Origin: Chloroflexota bacterium
GTDB taxonomy: Bacteria > Chloroflexota > UBA11872 > UBA12225
DNA: 48,255 bases
Reading direction: 5' to 3'
Assembly (NCBI GenBank): GCA_009693165.1
Contig: SHXX01000009.1
Coordinates: 1 to 48,255, forward strand
Numbering within the stretch: position 1 is the stretch's first letter; the number at the start of each line of letters is the position of its first letter. The translations under genes and the position numbers were made by a program. The notes under the pieces are model-generated. The model searched no databases and was not told the DNA's origin. It saw only the letters and a program-made list of their open reading frames with translations. This document shows, in pieces, positions 8,248 to 18,700 of the stretch.

Positions 8248-8342
8248 CGACCCACACCATCATGCGCGACCCTTGCACCGTCTGTCATCCGCGCGGCCTC
8301 CCTGCGCGGACTGACCGTGACATGATTGAGACCCACAAGACT

Positions 8343-8387
8343 GCCTAATCCAATCGATTAGGCGCACCTTAACCTGAGGGTTCCCTC
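8343..8387. promoter_or_regulatory. Cluster of palindromes in the divergent promoter region (candidate operators)
   Basis: Three palindromic elements follow each other: GCCTAATC / GATTAGGC (8343-8350 and 8356-8363); an imperfect TTAGG-CGCA-CCTTAA (8358-8372); and GAGGG-TT-CCCTC (8376-8387). The TTAGG...CCTAA pattern resembles the half-sites bound by DtxR/IdeR/MntR repressors, and a DtxR-family gene lies 700 bases downstream. Binding is inference. The sites could control the plus-strand membrane gene, the minus-strand beta-lactamase gene, or both. Confidence 0.5.
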
Positions 8388-8402
8388 TAGACTAACCACG
8401 GG

Positions 8403-8424
8403 GGGTGGAGCGTATGCTCCACCC
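8403..8424 (+). promoter_or_regulatory. Hairpin covering the ribosome binding site, abutting the start codon
   Basis: GGGTGGAGC (8403-8411) and GCTCCACCC (8416-8424) form a perfect 9-bp stem with loop GTAT, ending directly before the ATG at 8425. The only Shine-Dalgarno-like sequence, GGAG at 8407-8410, is inside the stem and would be hidden when folded. Translation may therefore be controlled by structure. The same palindrome in DNA could instead be an operator. Confidence 0.55.
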
Positions 8425-8946
8425 ATGTTGACGAAGATGTGGCGTGCAGCTTCCGATTGGTACGACCGTCACTATCTGGCGACGCTAGTCATAACCACTG
8501 CAGCCTTCGTCATGCAGATCTTCCACCTGTACTGGCTATTCACCGCGGTGATCCTCAGGAAACTTACTGGTGAGAGCTACTTTGTCTTCCCCGAAAACCT
8601 GACAATCGTGTACGTGATCGCCGACTACCTCGAGGTGCCCGCCCTCATTTCAATGACCTTGCTCTACGTGGCCGATCTCCGCAAAGGCCCCAAGACCAAG
8701 GCGATGTTGTACATCTTCCTACTCAACACCCAGTGGCTGCATCTCTTCTGGATCACGGATTCGATTGTCGTGCAAACATTCTCGGCAAGCCGCGCGCTGG
8801 CGTGGAACTCGGCCATCGCTTGGGTGGCAATCCTGATCGACTACCTCGAAGTTCCGGTCATCATTGAAATGCTCCGGAAGATCTATGACGAACGGGCTGA
8901 GATCGGTCACCGGGTCCGGGTCAGGTTGGCCGGCACTGCAACTTGA
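8425..8946 (+). CDS. Four-helix membrane protein made of two 72-residue halves; possible intramembrane metal site
   Basis: The protein of 173 residues has four hydrophobic helices (about 20-42, 60-83, 93-115, 128-150). The two halves repeat: FHLYW at 33-37 matches LHLFW at 105-109, and ADYLEVPALI from 66 matches IDYLEVPVII from 138. H34/D67/E70 and H106/D139/E142 are offset by exactly 72 residues. Charged H, D and E inside helices, duplicated with fixed spacing, suggest a pseudo-symmetric ion or metal binding site. I do not recognise a named family. Upstream are candidate DtxR-type palindromes and a hairpin over the start; downstream is a DtxR-family regulator. A role in metal handling is inference. 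Confidence 0.75.
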   Translation: MLTKMWRAASDWYDRHYLATLVITTAAFVMQIFHLYWLFTAVILRKLTGESYFVFPENLTIVYVIADYLEVPALISMTLLYVADLRKGPKTKAMLYIFLLNTQWLHLFWITDSIVVQTFSASRALAWNSAIAWVAILIDYLEVPVIIEMLRKIYDERAEIGHRVRVRLAGTAT

Positions 8947-9058
8947 TGACACACCGGACCAAAACGCCGGAGCATCTTCACGATTGGTAGGATTTCGGTG
9001 ACCCAGTGATGGTCAAGGCGGCTTTGCAAGTTGCGCTGCAGTTCCAAGGACGAGTGCC

Positions 9059-9808
9059 GTGAGTGCATCGACAGGCCATGGCGTCGGCAACTCCCACACG
9101 GTGAGCGAAGCGCACGCCTCAGTCAACCCTCGTCGACCGCTTAGCCCAGCGGTCGAGCATTACCTGCAAGCCATCTACGCGCTCACGGCGGAGCGCAAGG
9201 TCCTCATTGGAGCACGCCTTGCCGAGCACCTCCGCGTGAGCGCACCCTCGGTGACCCAGACCCTGCACCGGCTCGAACGCGACGGATATGTGGTGCTCGT
9301 TGACCGTGGTGATCGCAAGGAAATCCAGCTGACGCCTTCGGGCAACGCGATTGGTGAGGCGTCGACGCGAAAGCACCGACTGATTGAGACGTGGCTGGTG
9401 CGCGACCTCAAACTCTCGACGACCGAGGCGCATGAAGCGGCTGAGCGTCTGGAGGCAGGCTTCGATGAACTCCTCTTGTCCCGCCTGTTCGAGGCGCTTG
9501 GGCAACCACTTGCATGCCCGCACGGCAATCCCATTCCCGGATGGGGGGTTATTGACCACGAAGGCGGCTATCTCGACCGAGTACAGGCCGGGGATAGCGT
9601 CGTAATCGGCCGCATTACTGAGGAAGCGGAGGCCGACCTCGACCTCCTCACCTATCTGGAGCGGAACGGGATCTTTCCTGGTGTCAACCTTGAGATCATT
9701 GCGGTCGATCGACGGAGCGGCGCCGTGACCGCCCGGTCGGAGCGAGGAACTGAAATCCGGATCGAGGGCCGGTCCGCCGCACTGATCTATGTCCGCCCCA
9801 TCTCTTGA
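9059..9808 (+). CDS. DtxR/MntR-family metal-dependent transcriptional regulator
   Basis: The 249-residue protein begins at a GTG. Its winged helix-turn-helix spans residues 27-95 (AVEHYLQAIYALTAERKV; LAEHLRVSAPSVTQTLHRLE; GYVVLVDRGDRKEIQLTPSG). The dimerisation/metal-binding helices follow (RKHRLIETWLVRDLKLSTTE; EAHEAAERLEAG; ACPHGNPIPGWG, which holds conserved Cys and His). The C-terminus from about 175 is a FeoA/SH3-like domain (AGDSVVIGRITEEAEADLDL; IFPGVNLEIIAVDRRSG). Members repress iron- or manganese-responsive genes by binding metal. The gene is followed 13 bases later by an ABC exporter operon, so regulator and exporter are probably co-transcribed. The metal specificity cannot be settled from sequence. 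Confidence 0.92.
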   Translation: MSASTGHGVGNSHTVSEAHASVNPRRPLSPAVEHYLQAIYALTAERKVLIGARLAEHLRVSAPSVTQTLHRLERDGYVVLVDRGDRKEIQLTPSGNAIGEASTRKHRLIETWLVRDLKLSTTEAHEAAERLEAGFDELLLSRLFEALGQPLACPHGNPIPGWGVIDHEGGYLDRVQAGDSVVIGRITEEAEADLDLLTYLERNGIFPGVNLEIIAVDRRSGAVTARSERGTEIRIEGRSAALIYVRPIS

Positions 9809-9821
9809 TTGACCGTAGCGC

Positions 9822-10616
9822 ATGAGGGTCTATGCCGAACTCGCCCGACGTGCGTGGCAACGCCAACGTGCCTACGGAAACGCGAACCTTGCCGGCCTCT
9901 TCACGAACAGTTTCTTCGGATACATCCGGGTGGTCCCACTCATGGCCGCGTTTGCGTCCAGACCGGATATCAGCGGCTACGACCGGGATGTCGCAATCAC
10001 GTGGAACTGGCTGGCGCAGTCCCTTATCACGATTGTCGCCTTGTGGGGATGGTGGGACGTCGCGCTGACGATCCGGAGCGGGGAGGTTGCGATTGACCTT
10101 GCACGCCCAATTCACTACCTTGGGTATTGGCTTGCGCGCGATGTCGGGCGCGCCGCCTACTCCACGGTGTACCGGTTCATACCCATTCTTGCCGTAGGGC
10201 AACTGGTCTCGGGACTACGCTGGCCGGAGGCGCCGTGGCTGACGTGGCCGGCATTCATGTGCAGCCTCATTCTCGCCCTGTTCACAAGTTTCGCGTGGCG
10301 GTTCTTGCTCAACCTGGGAGCGTTCTGGCTGACGGACTATCGCGCAATCGCAAGTCTCGGCCTCGTTGCCACCACATTCCTGTCCGGCTTTCTCGTGCCA
10401 CTGGCATTCTTTCCACCCGCAATCAGAAGCATCCTCGAAGCACTGCCATTCGCTGCGATCATCCAGACCCCGGCTACCGTGTTCCTTGAGCGGGCCGATG
10501 GCATGGATCTCGCCCTGCTACTCGCGCAGCAACTCGGATGGGCCGTCGTGATGCTCGGGATCGCCCATTGGGGAGCACAGGTCGCGACGCGCCGGGTGAC
10601 TGTTCAAGGCGGATAA
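9822..10616 (+). CDS. ABC-2 type exporter permease, first subunit
   Basis: The protein has 264 residues and six hydrophobic segments. Its start (MRVYAELARRAWQRQRAYGN) and the conserved cytoplasmic IRSGEVAIDLARPIHYLGYW region are typical of the ABC2_membrane_6 family, whose members come as two permease genes plus one ATPase and include a proposed viologen-exporter group. The second permease and the ATPase follow at 10766 and 11599. The start lies 13 bases after the regulator stop with no clear ribosome site, so translation may depend on reinitiation. The transported compound is unknown; the neighbouring metal regulator hints at metal stress but does not prove it. Confidence 0.85.
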   Translation: MRVYAELARRAWQRQRAYGNANLAGLFTNSFFGYIRVVPLMAAFASRPDISGYDRDVAITWNWLAQSLITIVALWGWWDVALTIRSGEVAIDLARPIHYLGYWLARDVGRAAYSTVYRFIPILAVGQLVSGLRWPEAPWLTWPAFMCSLILALFTSFAWRFLLNLGAFWLTDYRAIASLGLVATTFLSGFLVPLAFFPPAIRSILEALPFAAIIQTPATVFLERADGMDLALLLAQQLGWAVVMLGIAHWGAQVATRRVTVQGG

Positions 10617-10765
10617 GTATTCATCTGCCGTACTCGCTTCGCGTGTGCGATATCTCAGGCGTCGGAGCGATGCAGCGCTGGTTCATTCCAGACCAGTGTT
10701 GCACCATGAAGTGCTCGTTCGGTGAGTGACCACTGCGTTTGGCGGAATCCTGCACAATCCAGACC

Positions 10766-11602
10766 ATGACCCCTTCGAGCGTCTTCCTGCCGGCGCTGTA
10801 TGTACGCCTCGCCGTCGCACGGGTTCGCGGGCAGATGCGATACCGTGTTGGTTTCCTGTTGATGATCCTCGGCGTTTTCGTGGCAAACGCCTTCGAGTTC
10901 GTCGCCCTCCTCGTCCTGTTCGGTCAAGTCAAGGTGCTTGGTGGGTGGTCCGCCCACGAGGTCGCCCTCCTTTGGGGAATGTCGCAGATGTCCTTCGCGA
11001 TTGCCGAGGCGTTCGGTCGTGGGTTCGAGGGGCTTGCCCCTCAAGTCCGTTCCGGAGAGTTCGATCAGGTGCTCGTTCGCCCGCTTCCGGTGTTCTTCCA
11101 GGTCTTTGCCTCTGCATTCGAAGCGCACCGGATCGGCCGGTTCCTTCAGGGCGCGACGGCAGTCTGGTACGCCAGGAGCGATCCGGCATCGATCCCGTGG
11201 CAGGCGTCGCACTGGACGACGCTGATCTTCGCGGTGACAACGGGTGCAGTCATTTTCTTCGCGACGTTCGTGCTCGGTGGCGCCTGGGCACTGAGGGTCG
11301 TGGACGGGCAGGAGCTGATGAACACGTTCACTTACGGTGGCACCACGTTGGCAAGCTACCCCCTTGAACTGTTTTCCGATCCGATCCGCCGTGCGGCAAC
11401 GTGGATCCTGCCTCTCGCGTTCGTGAACTACTTTCCGGCCCTCGCACTGCTCGGGCGCGTCGGACCACCCGGCATGCTCCCGTTCGGCCTCACGCCAATC
11501 ATCCTCGCGATGTCTGCCCCGGTGGTCGCCATGACTTACCTTGGGGTTGCCGTGGTGGTTTGGGACCGTTCCGTCATGCGTTACCAAGGGACAGGCACGT
11601 GA
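10766..11602 (+). CDS. ABC-2 type exporter permease, second subunit
   Basis: The 278-residue protein starts at the ATG at 10766 (MTPSSVFLPALYVRLAVARV) and has about six membrane helices. The family landmark VRSGEFDQVLVRPLPVFFQV matches the IRSGEVAIDLARP stretch of the first permease. The C-terminus (VVVWDRSVMRYQGTGT) is the usual short cytoplasmic tail. It overlaps the ATPase gene by four bases, so these two are translationally coupled. The gap of 149 bases to the first permease is large for this operon and holds no recognisable gene. Confidence 0.86.
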   Translation: MTPSSVFLPALYVRLAVARVRGQMRYRVGFLLMILGVFVANAFEFVALLVLFGQVKVLGGWSAHEVALLWGMSQMSFAIAEAFGRGFEGLAPQVRSGEFDQVLVRPLPVFFQVFASAFEAHRIGRFLQGATAVWYARSDPASIPWQASHWTTLIFAVTTGAVIFFATFVLGGAWALRVVDGQELMNTFTYGGTTLASYPLELFSDPIRRAATWILPLAFVNYFPALALLGRVGPPGMLPFGLTPIILAMSAPVVAMTYLGVAVVVWDRSVMRYQGTGT

Positions 11603-12630
11603 TTGCCGTTGAGGAGCTGAGGAAAGCGTTTCGCGTCACAACAAGGCGGACTGGTGGCTTCAGCGCGATTCGTGCCCTGCTTCCTGGCGCAACGTCATAC
11701 GTCGAGGCTGTGCGAAACGTCAGCTTCACGATCAATGGTGGCGAGATGGTCGCGGTTCTCGGTCCAAACGGCGCCGGCAAGAGCACGACCATCAAGATGT
11801 TGACTGGCATTCTGGTTCCGGACGCCGGAACCGCGACAATCCTCGGTCTTGTCCCGTGGCAGTCGCGCCGTGCCGTTGCCAAACGGATCGGGGTCGTTTT
11901 CGGACAACGGACCCAACTGTGGTGGGACCTTCCCCTGTCAGACTCCCTCGACCTGGTGCGACACATGTACGGAGTGCCGACGCAGCGGTTTGCAGAAAAC
12001 CTGGCAACCTGCCGCGAACTCCTTGAACTGGACCCATTTCTGGATCGGCCGGTCCGCCAGCTTTCACTCGGGCAACGCATGCGCGGAGACTTGGCCGCGG
12101 CCCTCATTCACGATCCGGAAATCCTCTTCCTTGACGAGCCGACAATCGGCCTTGACCTCGTGGTGAAGGCCAGGATCCGTGACGCCCTGCGGCATCTGAA
12201 TGAAACCCGTGGCGTCACGGTTCTTCTCACGACCCACGATCTGGCAGACGTTGCCCGCCTCTGCCAGAGGGTGCTATTGATTGACCACGGACGAGTGGTC
12301 CATGATGGCGGTCTCGAGGCACTGCGCACACGGTTCGGAAGTGGATGCACCCTCGTCGTGGATCTTGCTGATCCGTCAACCCCGGGACAGGCACCGAGTG
12401 CCAAGGGAGACGAAACCGATCAACGGAACGACGGTCCAATGGTCGTCCCGGGTGCCATCGAGATCCGCGCTGAAGGCAACCGTCACTGGCTCGCGTTCGA
12501 CCGCCGCGAGGTGTCGGCCTCCGACCTGATCGCCGCCGTGGCGTCACGGTATCCCTTGTCGGACCTTACGTTGGAGGAACCCGACATCGAAACCGTGATC
12601 GCCAGCCTCTATGCGTCTCGAACCGAGTGA
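11599..12630 (+). CDS. ABC exporter ATP-binding protein
   Basis: The GTG start at 11599 overlaps the permease stop (GTGA) and is preceded by AAGGGA. The 343-residue protein has Walker A GPNGAGKST (about 55-63), a Q-loop (VVFGQRTQLWWDLPLSD), signature LSLGQRMRGDLAAALIHDP (about 154), Walker B ILFLDEPTIGLD (about 174) and H-loop TTHD (about 211). A C-terminal extension of about 100 residues (VDLADPSTPG onward) ends in a DrrA-like small domain (DLTLEEPDIETVIASLY). It would energise the two permeases upstream as an exporter at the inner face of the membrane. Confidence 0.93.
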   Translation: MIAVEELRKAFRVTTRRTGGFSAIRALLPGATSYVEAVRNVSFTINGGEMVAVLGPNGAGKSTTIKMLTGILVPDAGTATILGLVPWQSRRAVAKRIGVVFGQRTQLWWDLPLSDSLDLVRHMYGVPTQRFAENLATCRELLELDPFLDRPVRQLSLGQRMRGDLAAALIHDPEILFLDEPTIGLDLVVKARIRDALRHLNETRGVTVLLTTHDLADVARLCQRVLLIDHGRVVHDGGLEALRTRFGSGCTLVVDLADPSTPGQAPSAKGDETDQRNDGPMVVPGAIEIRAEGNRHWLAFDRREVSASDLIAAVASRYPLSDLTLEEPDIETVIASLYASRTE

Positions 12631-12722
12631 TCTGTCTCAGGTACGAATTCGGGTCAAATGCCCAAGCATTGAATCCGGAACCGTGGCCCCGATTCATGTA
12701 CGCCATGCAATCCACGCACACG

Positions 12723-15700
12723 TCAAGGAATTTCACCATCCACCGGTGTGACTGCCCCGACATCAATCCACGAATAGTTGCCTGTCTCGGGATTGCGCAC
12801 GAAGTACCTATCGGCTTCACGTTCAAGCACCTGATACACAACCGGTGCGCGACCGATCGGACCGAAATCTGTGGCATCAGCGTATGGCGTGGACCAGACG
12901 TGGGTTGCCGGGTCGGTTGAGCGAACATATCTGGGCGTCTCCGCACACCCTGACATGCAGGGTGCGGGCGTCGCGGGCGCTGTTTCCGCGCTCTGGACGT
13001 CAGGAGGAGGAGTCGTTGGAGGGCCGGAAACGTCTACTGCGTCAACGTCAATCCATGCGTAGTTGCGGGTGATCGGATTGCGGACGTAATAGCGATTGGC
13101 CTCCCTTTGGAGGACCTGATACGTGACAGGAGCACGCCCGATCGGCCCGAAATCCGTCGCATCGGCATATGGCGTTGACCAGACGTGAGTGGAAGGATCC
13201 CTTGTCCGTACGAACTCAGGCAGGGACGACACCGGTGGCGTCGGAGCCTTCGGAGCGGTTGACGCATTGGCCGTCGCTGACGGGGTTGCCCCCGGTTCAT
13301 CCACGGCATCAACATCAATCCACGCGTAGTTTCCGCTGACAGGATTGACCACGTAATAGCGGTTCGCCTCACGTTTCAGGACCTGGTAGGTGACTGGTGC
13401 CACACCGATCGGTCCAAAGTCGGTGGCGTCGGGATGCGCTGAGGACCACACTCGCGTCCGGGGATCACGGGTCCGCACCGTCGCCGGCAGCGACGGAGCA
13501 TCGCTTCCTGTCACACGTGGAGCCGGGGCCGGGGCCACGTCACCGCGATTACTCTCTTCGCCGTCCGGCGGACCGGACGGGGCAACCGACTGGGCGTCAA
13601 TCCACCCATAGCCCTTGGTGACCGGGTTGTACACGGAGATGCGCCCGCCGACTTGTGGGCCAATGACCGGGAAGATGGTGTTGGCGGGTGCAGCGAGACC
13701 AAAGTCCGTCGCATTGTCGTCCGGACCTGAATACAGGTGTGCAGATCCGGACAAATTGACAAGGAACGCCGGTTGCAAGCCCACAGGCAGGAACAGCGTG
13801 CGATCAACTTCGCCCGCGGCAAGTGACCAGTCCTGGCGACCGGTCGAGGGATTGAACTCCGCCGGCGACCTCAGGTAGCCAATGAAGTCACCGGCCGAAT
13901 CGCGAGTCGCGTGGAGGTATGCTGGCGTCTGCCCGGAAGGCACGCGAAGCGATGGCATCGAGAAGGCAACGCGCGCATCCGGAGCAGTTGCAAGCACCGT
14001 CAGTCGGAACGGAGCCGCCACAGGTACGACACTGCCCCCACCGAGACTGCCTTGTTCGACCTCATTCAATTTGGGCGGTGCCGGTTCGAACACCATGGCC
14101 GACGCATCCGCAGGTGGGTCGACAAACGGCACCACTCCAGCCAAGGCACCGTAGGTCAACGGCAGGGCCAGTGAGGGCCAGTTGCCGGACTTCGGACGCT
14201 CAATCCGCGCCTGCTGAGCTGGGCGGACAAGGATGACTACCGATCGACGCACAACCGTGGAGGCCGAGGCTCCACCGACCTCGGCACCTTCGACGAAGAA
14301 TGACGATGCCTGTGGTTCGTCCAGCGAGAACGTGAGAATCTCGCGTCCGTCGGCGTCAACCTTCATCACGTCTGGCACCGCGACACTCACCTTCGCACCC
14401 GACTGAGCCAAGTCAGCAAGCGCGCCGAAGACCTTCCCCATCTCGGTAAGCCCCAGTGTCGAAGCCAGATTGCTGACCGTCGCCAGTTCACCGGGTGAGA
14501 AGCTGGCGAGTGTCGAAACAAGCGCCCGTGACTGCGACGGGTCGACCGATCCGACAACGGCCGTGACGGCCGAACGCTGATTGGGTGACAACTCGTCCAG
14601 GACCCGAAGCAACGTAATCGTCGCAGCACTGCCCGCCGACTTCAGGGCATCACTGAAGGCAACCTGCTGTTGTGCGGTGATCACCACAGGTTCCGCGTCG
14701 GGCAACCCACCGGTTGACCGGCCTGGGTTTGGCGAGACCGCAGGGCCCGACAAGGATGGTTCAAAGGTTGGCGGCAACTCAACCGTCGGCGCGACAGGCA
14801 GTGGCACACGGATCACGCGGGGCGGGTCGGGATCGGACCCTCCCGACCCACCCGGAGGCCGGTTTGACAAAACATAGTTCGATGACGCGAGCGCAAACTT
14901 GCCAGTGTGCGGACCGACCGGGTTACCGGCCAAGTCCGTCCCGGGGGCCCCCGAGGCAACCGCAATCCCGATCGTCGATGTGGGATCGCCAGCACCGATG
15001 ACGCCGGTCAGGCTGACAGTGATGGCGAAGCCGGTATCGGAACCCGGAACCGGTGCGAATGTCTTGATCGTCGGCACGCCGATGATGCCCAAACCGGTTT
15101 TCACCATGAACGTATCCGTGGAGGCGTTCTTGACAGGTTCGGTCATTGACACAATGAAGTCGACGGGAAGGGTGCCCGGTGTAAGTTCAGGGACCAGAGC
15201 CGGTCGGGTGACCGAACCTATTTCCGGGCGAACGGTATCGAGCGTTTTGGTTGTCTCGAAGTACGGCGATCCCGATCCGAGAACGTTGCCCGCGGCATCG
15301 ACAATGGGCGACGGTGATACGAGGCGCACCTTCAAGGTCGAACCAGCATCTCCCGGCGCGCTTAGGCCACCCAGACCGACCGACAAACTGTAGACCGATC
15401 CTGACCCGGATACGGCAATGGTGGGTGTGCCTGAGACTGATGGGCCACGTTCAACGGAGAACGCCGTCGCGGTGACATTGGACACCGACTTGGTGAATAC
15501 CACCTGGAACGTGAGTGAGTTGGTCCCATTGATCCGGGGTTCCACCAACCCATCTGTCGGTGTTGCAGTTGTCAGTCCGGGCGGGACAGTGTCGAGCGTG
15601 AAGGTGTCACTTGGTGTCGGGGTAGTTCCGGTAGTGACGGTGTTTCCGGCACTGTCTGCGATCATCGCCCCGCCTGGAATGTCCAGGCCAAGCGTCGAGG

Positions 15701-18700
15701 ACACGGCGCCTGTTGCGGTGGTCCCGGCCAAATCGAGGGCGACGGTAAACGTGGTGGTGGCAGATGATGCACCCGGTGTGACGGACTTCACCGTCGGGGT
15801 ACCCGTGACCGAAGAGCCGGTCGCAACCGTGAATGTGTTCGTGGCAACGTCATTGACCGGTTCCGAGAACGTGACCGTAAAGGTTGGAGCCGATTGTGCA
15901 CCGATCAGCGCCGGGGTGCCCGCCGCACGCGTGATTGATGTGACGCGCGGGGCCTCCGTGTCCAGGATGTAGCCAGAAACCGACCCCGTTGGCGTGGTGC
16001 CCGGCAGGGCGTTTCCGAATGGGTCCTTGATAACCGCGTCGCCAGCGACACCGATGTCGATTGAAGATGTCGATCCCCCAACGCCAGTCACGCCGCCAAG
16101 ACCGAGGGTGACGATGTACGCGGAACTCAGACCAGAAACCGTGGTTGTTGGATCGGCGACGACCGTGGCGAACGTCGGGATCGCCACGACCCCCGATCCA
16201 ATCCGAGCCACAAATGACGAGGTAGCCACTCCCGAAACCGGTTCCGAGAAGACAACCCGGAAACTTGGCGCAGTTAGCCCCCGGGTTATCGCCGGTGACG
16301 CAGTCCGGGATATCGAAGTCACTGTCGGAGCGTCGGTGTCGACGATGAATGCGGTCGAAGTGCTGCTTCCGGCAAATGTCGCCAGGTTTCCCGCAGCATC
16401 GGACAGCGGTCTTGTCGGGTTCGCCTTGAGCTTGAGGGTCGCTGTCGCATCGCGCCCGCCGTCGCCCCTGACAGCGGTCATGCCGACGGCGACCGTCCAC
16501 ATTCGGTCAGTTGCACCAATCACTGCATTGGGTTCAATGAGGTAAGGGTTTTGCCCATCTCCCAATTGTCCGGACGAACCAAGACCCCAGCATGATCCAA
16601 GCCCAGCGACGGTCACACCGCACGTGTGCGATCCAGCAGGCAGGATTGACGTGACCAGCCCGAAGCCAGCAACCATGCTGACCGGTGTGTTTGCTGCGAC
16701 CTGACTGCCATTTCCAATCTGGCCGGTCGCATTTGCACCCCAGCAGAAACCGGTCCCGCTTGTACTCACGCCACACGTACCGGATTGCCCGGCGTCGACT
16801 CTTGACATCCCTGAGCGCACGACGGTCGGGGACAACTTTGCTACGGAAGTCGCGTCCCCAATCTGACCGGTTTCGTTTGCACCCCAGCAATAGATTGTCG
16901 AACCCGTCGTGAGTCCGCATGAGTGTGATCCACCCGCGGAAACGGACATCCACACCGGCTGGCTGCCAACGCTGGACACAACCACCGGCGCCGGCGCGGT
17001 GCGCGATACGCGGGTTCCGTCGCCAAGCTGACCGCTCGCGTTGGCACCCCAGCACGCAGCTACGGTTCCGGAGGTCAGCCCACACGTGTGTGATCCTCCG
17101 GCACGCACGGTTGTCCACGTTGACGACGCCTGACCGGACAGCGGGTTCACCGCCACCGGCGCCGTCCTCGACGCGGTGCTTCCATCGCCGAGTTGTCCAT
17201 CACCGTTCCCACCCCAGCAGTACGCTACATTCGCGGTGGTGGTCCCGCACGAGTGGGTGGCACCCGCGCTGATCGTTGACCAAGTCAGCAACCCGGACAC
17301 AAGCGTGGGTGATGAACGGCCGTTCAGGTCTCCGCTTGTGCCGTTTCCGATCTGTCCTTCAAGATTTGATCCCCAGCAATACGCAATTCCCGCCACCGTC
17401 AATCCACAGGAGTGGTCATATCCGGCCGAAATGGCCTTCCAGGCAAGTCCACCCGAGACGCGTGTCGGCAACTTGCGCGATGTCGTGGTTCCATCCCCGA
17501 GCTGCCCAGACGCGTTATCACCCCAGCAATACGCCGTACCGGTTCCGACAATCCCGCAGGAATGCCGATCGCCTACCGTCAGCATAGTCCAGGTGAAGCC
17601 ACCACTGATGTCGGCGGGCAATGGCCGAACGGCCGAGAAACCCGCACCCAATTGCCCAGTCTCGTTCTTCCCCCAGCAATTGGGAACCAGACCGGTCGTG
17701 ATGCCGCAGGTGTGTGATGCCCCAACGGAAATCGATCGCCAAGTGAGTGAACCCGCCACTGCCGTCGGGGAGCTGCGCAATGTGGTCGTCGTATCTCCAA
17801 CCTGTCCGGCGGCGTTCGCACCCCAGCAATAGGCAGCACCAGATTGCGCAAGGCCACAGGTGTGGGAACCGGCCGAACTGCCACTCGCGGCAACCGTGGC
17901 CCATGATATCGAACCATTTACCAGCGTCGGGGTCGTCTGACCAGACAGCGAGCCGACTCCCAGTTGGCCACTCGTATTCAGGCCCCAGCACCACGAGGCA
18001 CCGGCTTGGGTCACGGCGCAGGTGTGGCGGTACCCGGCCGAAACCGCCTTCAGCGTGAGTGGCACCGACAGCGTCGTCGGGGCGGTTTGACCGGTGGTCG
18101 TACCGTCGCCAACCTGACCGGAACCGTTCGCCCCCCAGCAAAGCGCGGTGCCCTCCAGTGTGCCGCTCACGGTCGCAGTTAGCCCGCAAGTGTGGTCACC
18201 ACCTGCAGACAGCGATGCCCATCGGCGCGCGGTGACGACTGCCGTCGGCACGCTGCTGACGGTCGTCGTTCCATCACCGATCTGGCCATCGGAATTCCTG
18301 CCCCAGCAATGTGCTAGGCCGGCGACGGAGTACGTCGACGACGCCGTGACCGCGCACGTGTGTGCCGTACCGGCGGCGACCGACGTCCATGAGGCAGCAC
18401 TGACGACCGCGACCGGTGATGTCCGGTCGATCAAAGTCCCATCGCCAAGTTGGCCGCTGTCGTTGGCGCCCCAGCAATACGCCTTGCCGGTTGTGGTCAC
18501 CCCGCAGGTAAACCCAGAGCCAGAGGCCACGGAACCCCAGACGAGTTCACCGGCAACCAGCACTGGTTCGGTCCGAGACACAGACGTACCATCGCCAAGC
18601 TGGCCACGGTCGTTTGCGCCCCAGCAATATGCGGTACCCACGGTCGTCACCGCGCAAGAGTGGCCGGCGCCACTCGACACGGATGCGTAGGCCACGTTGG

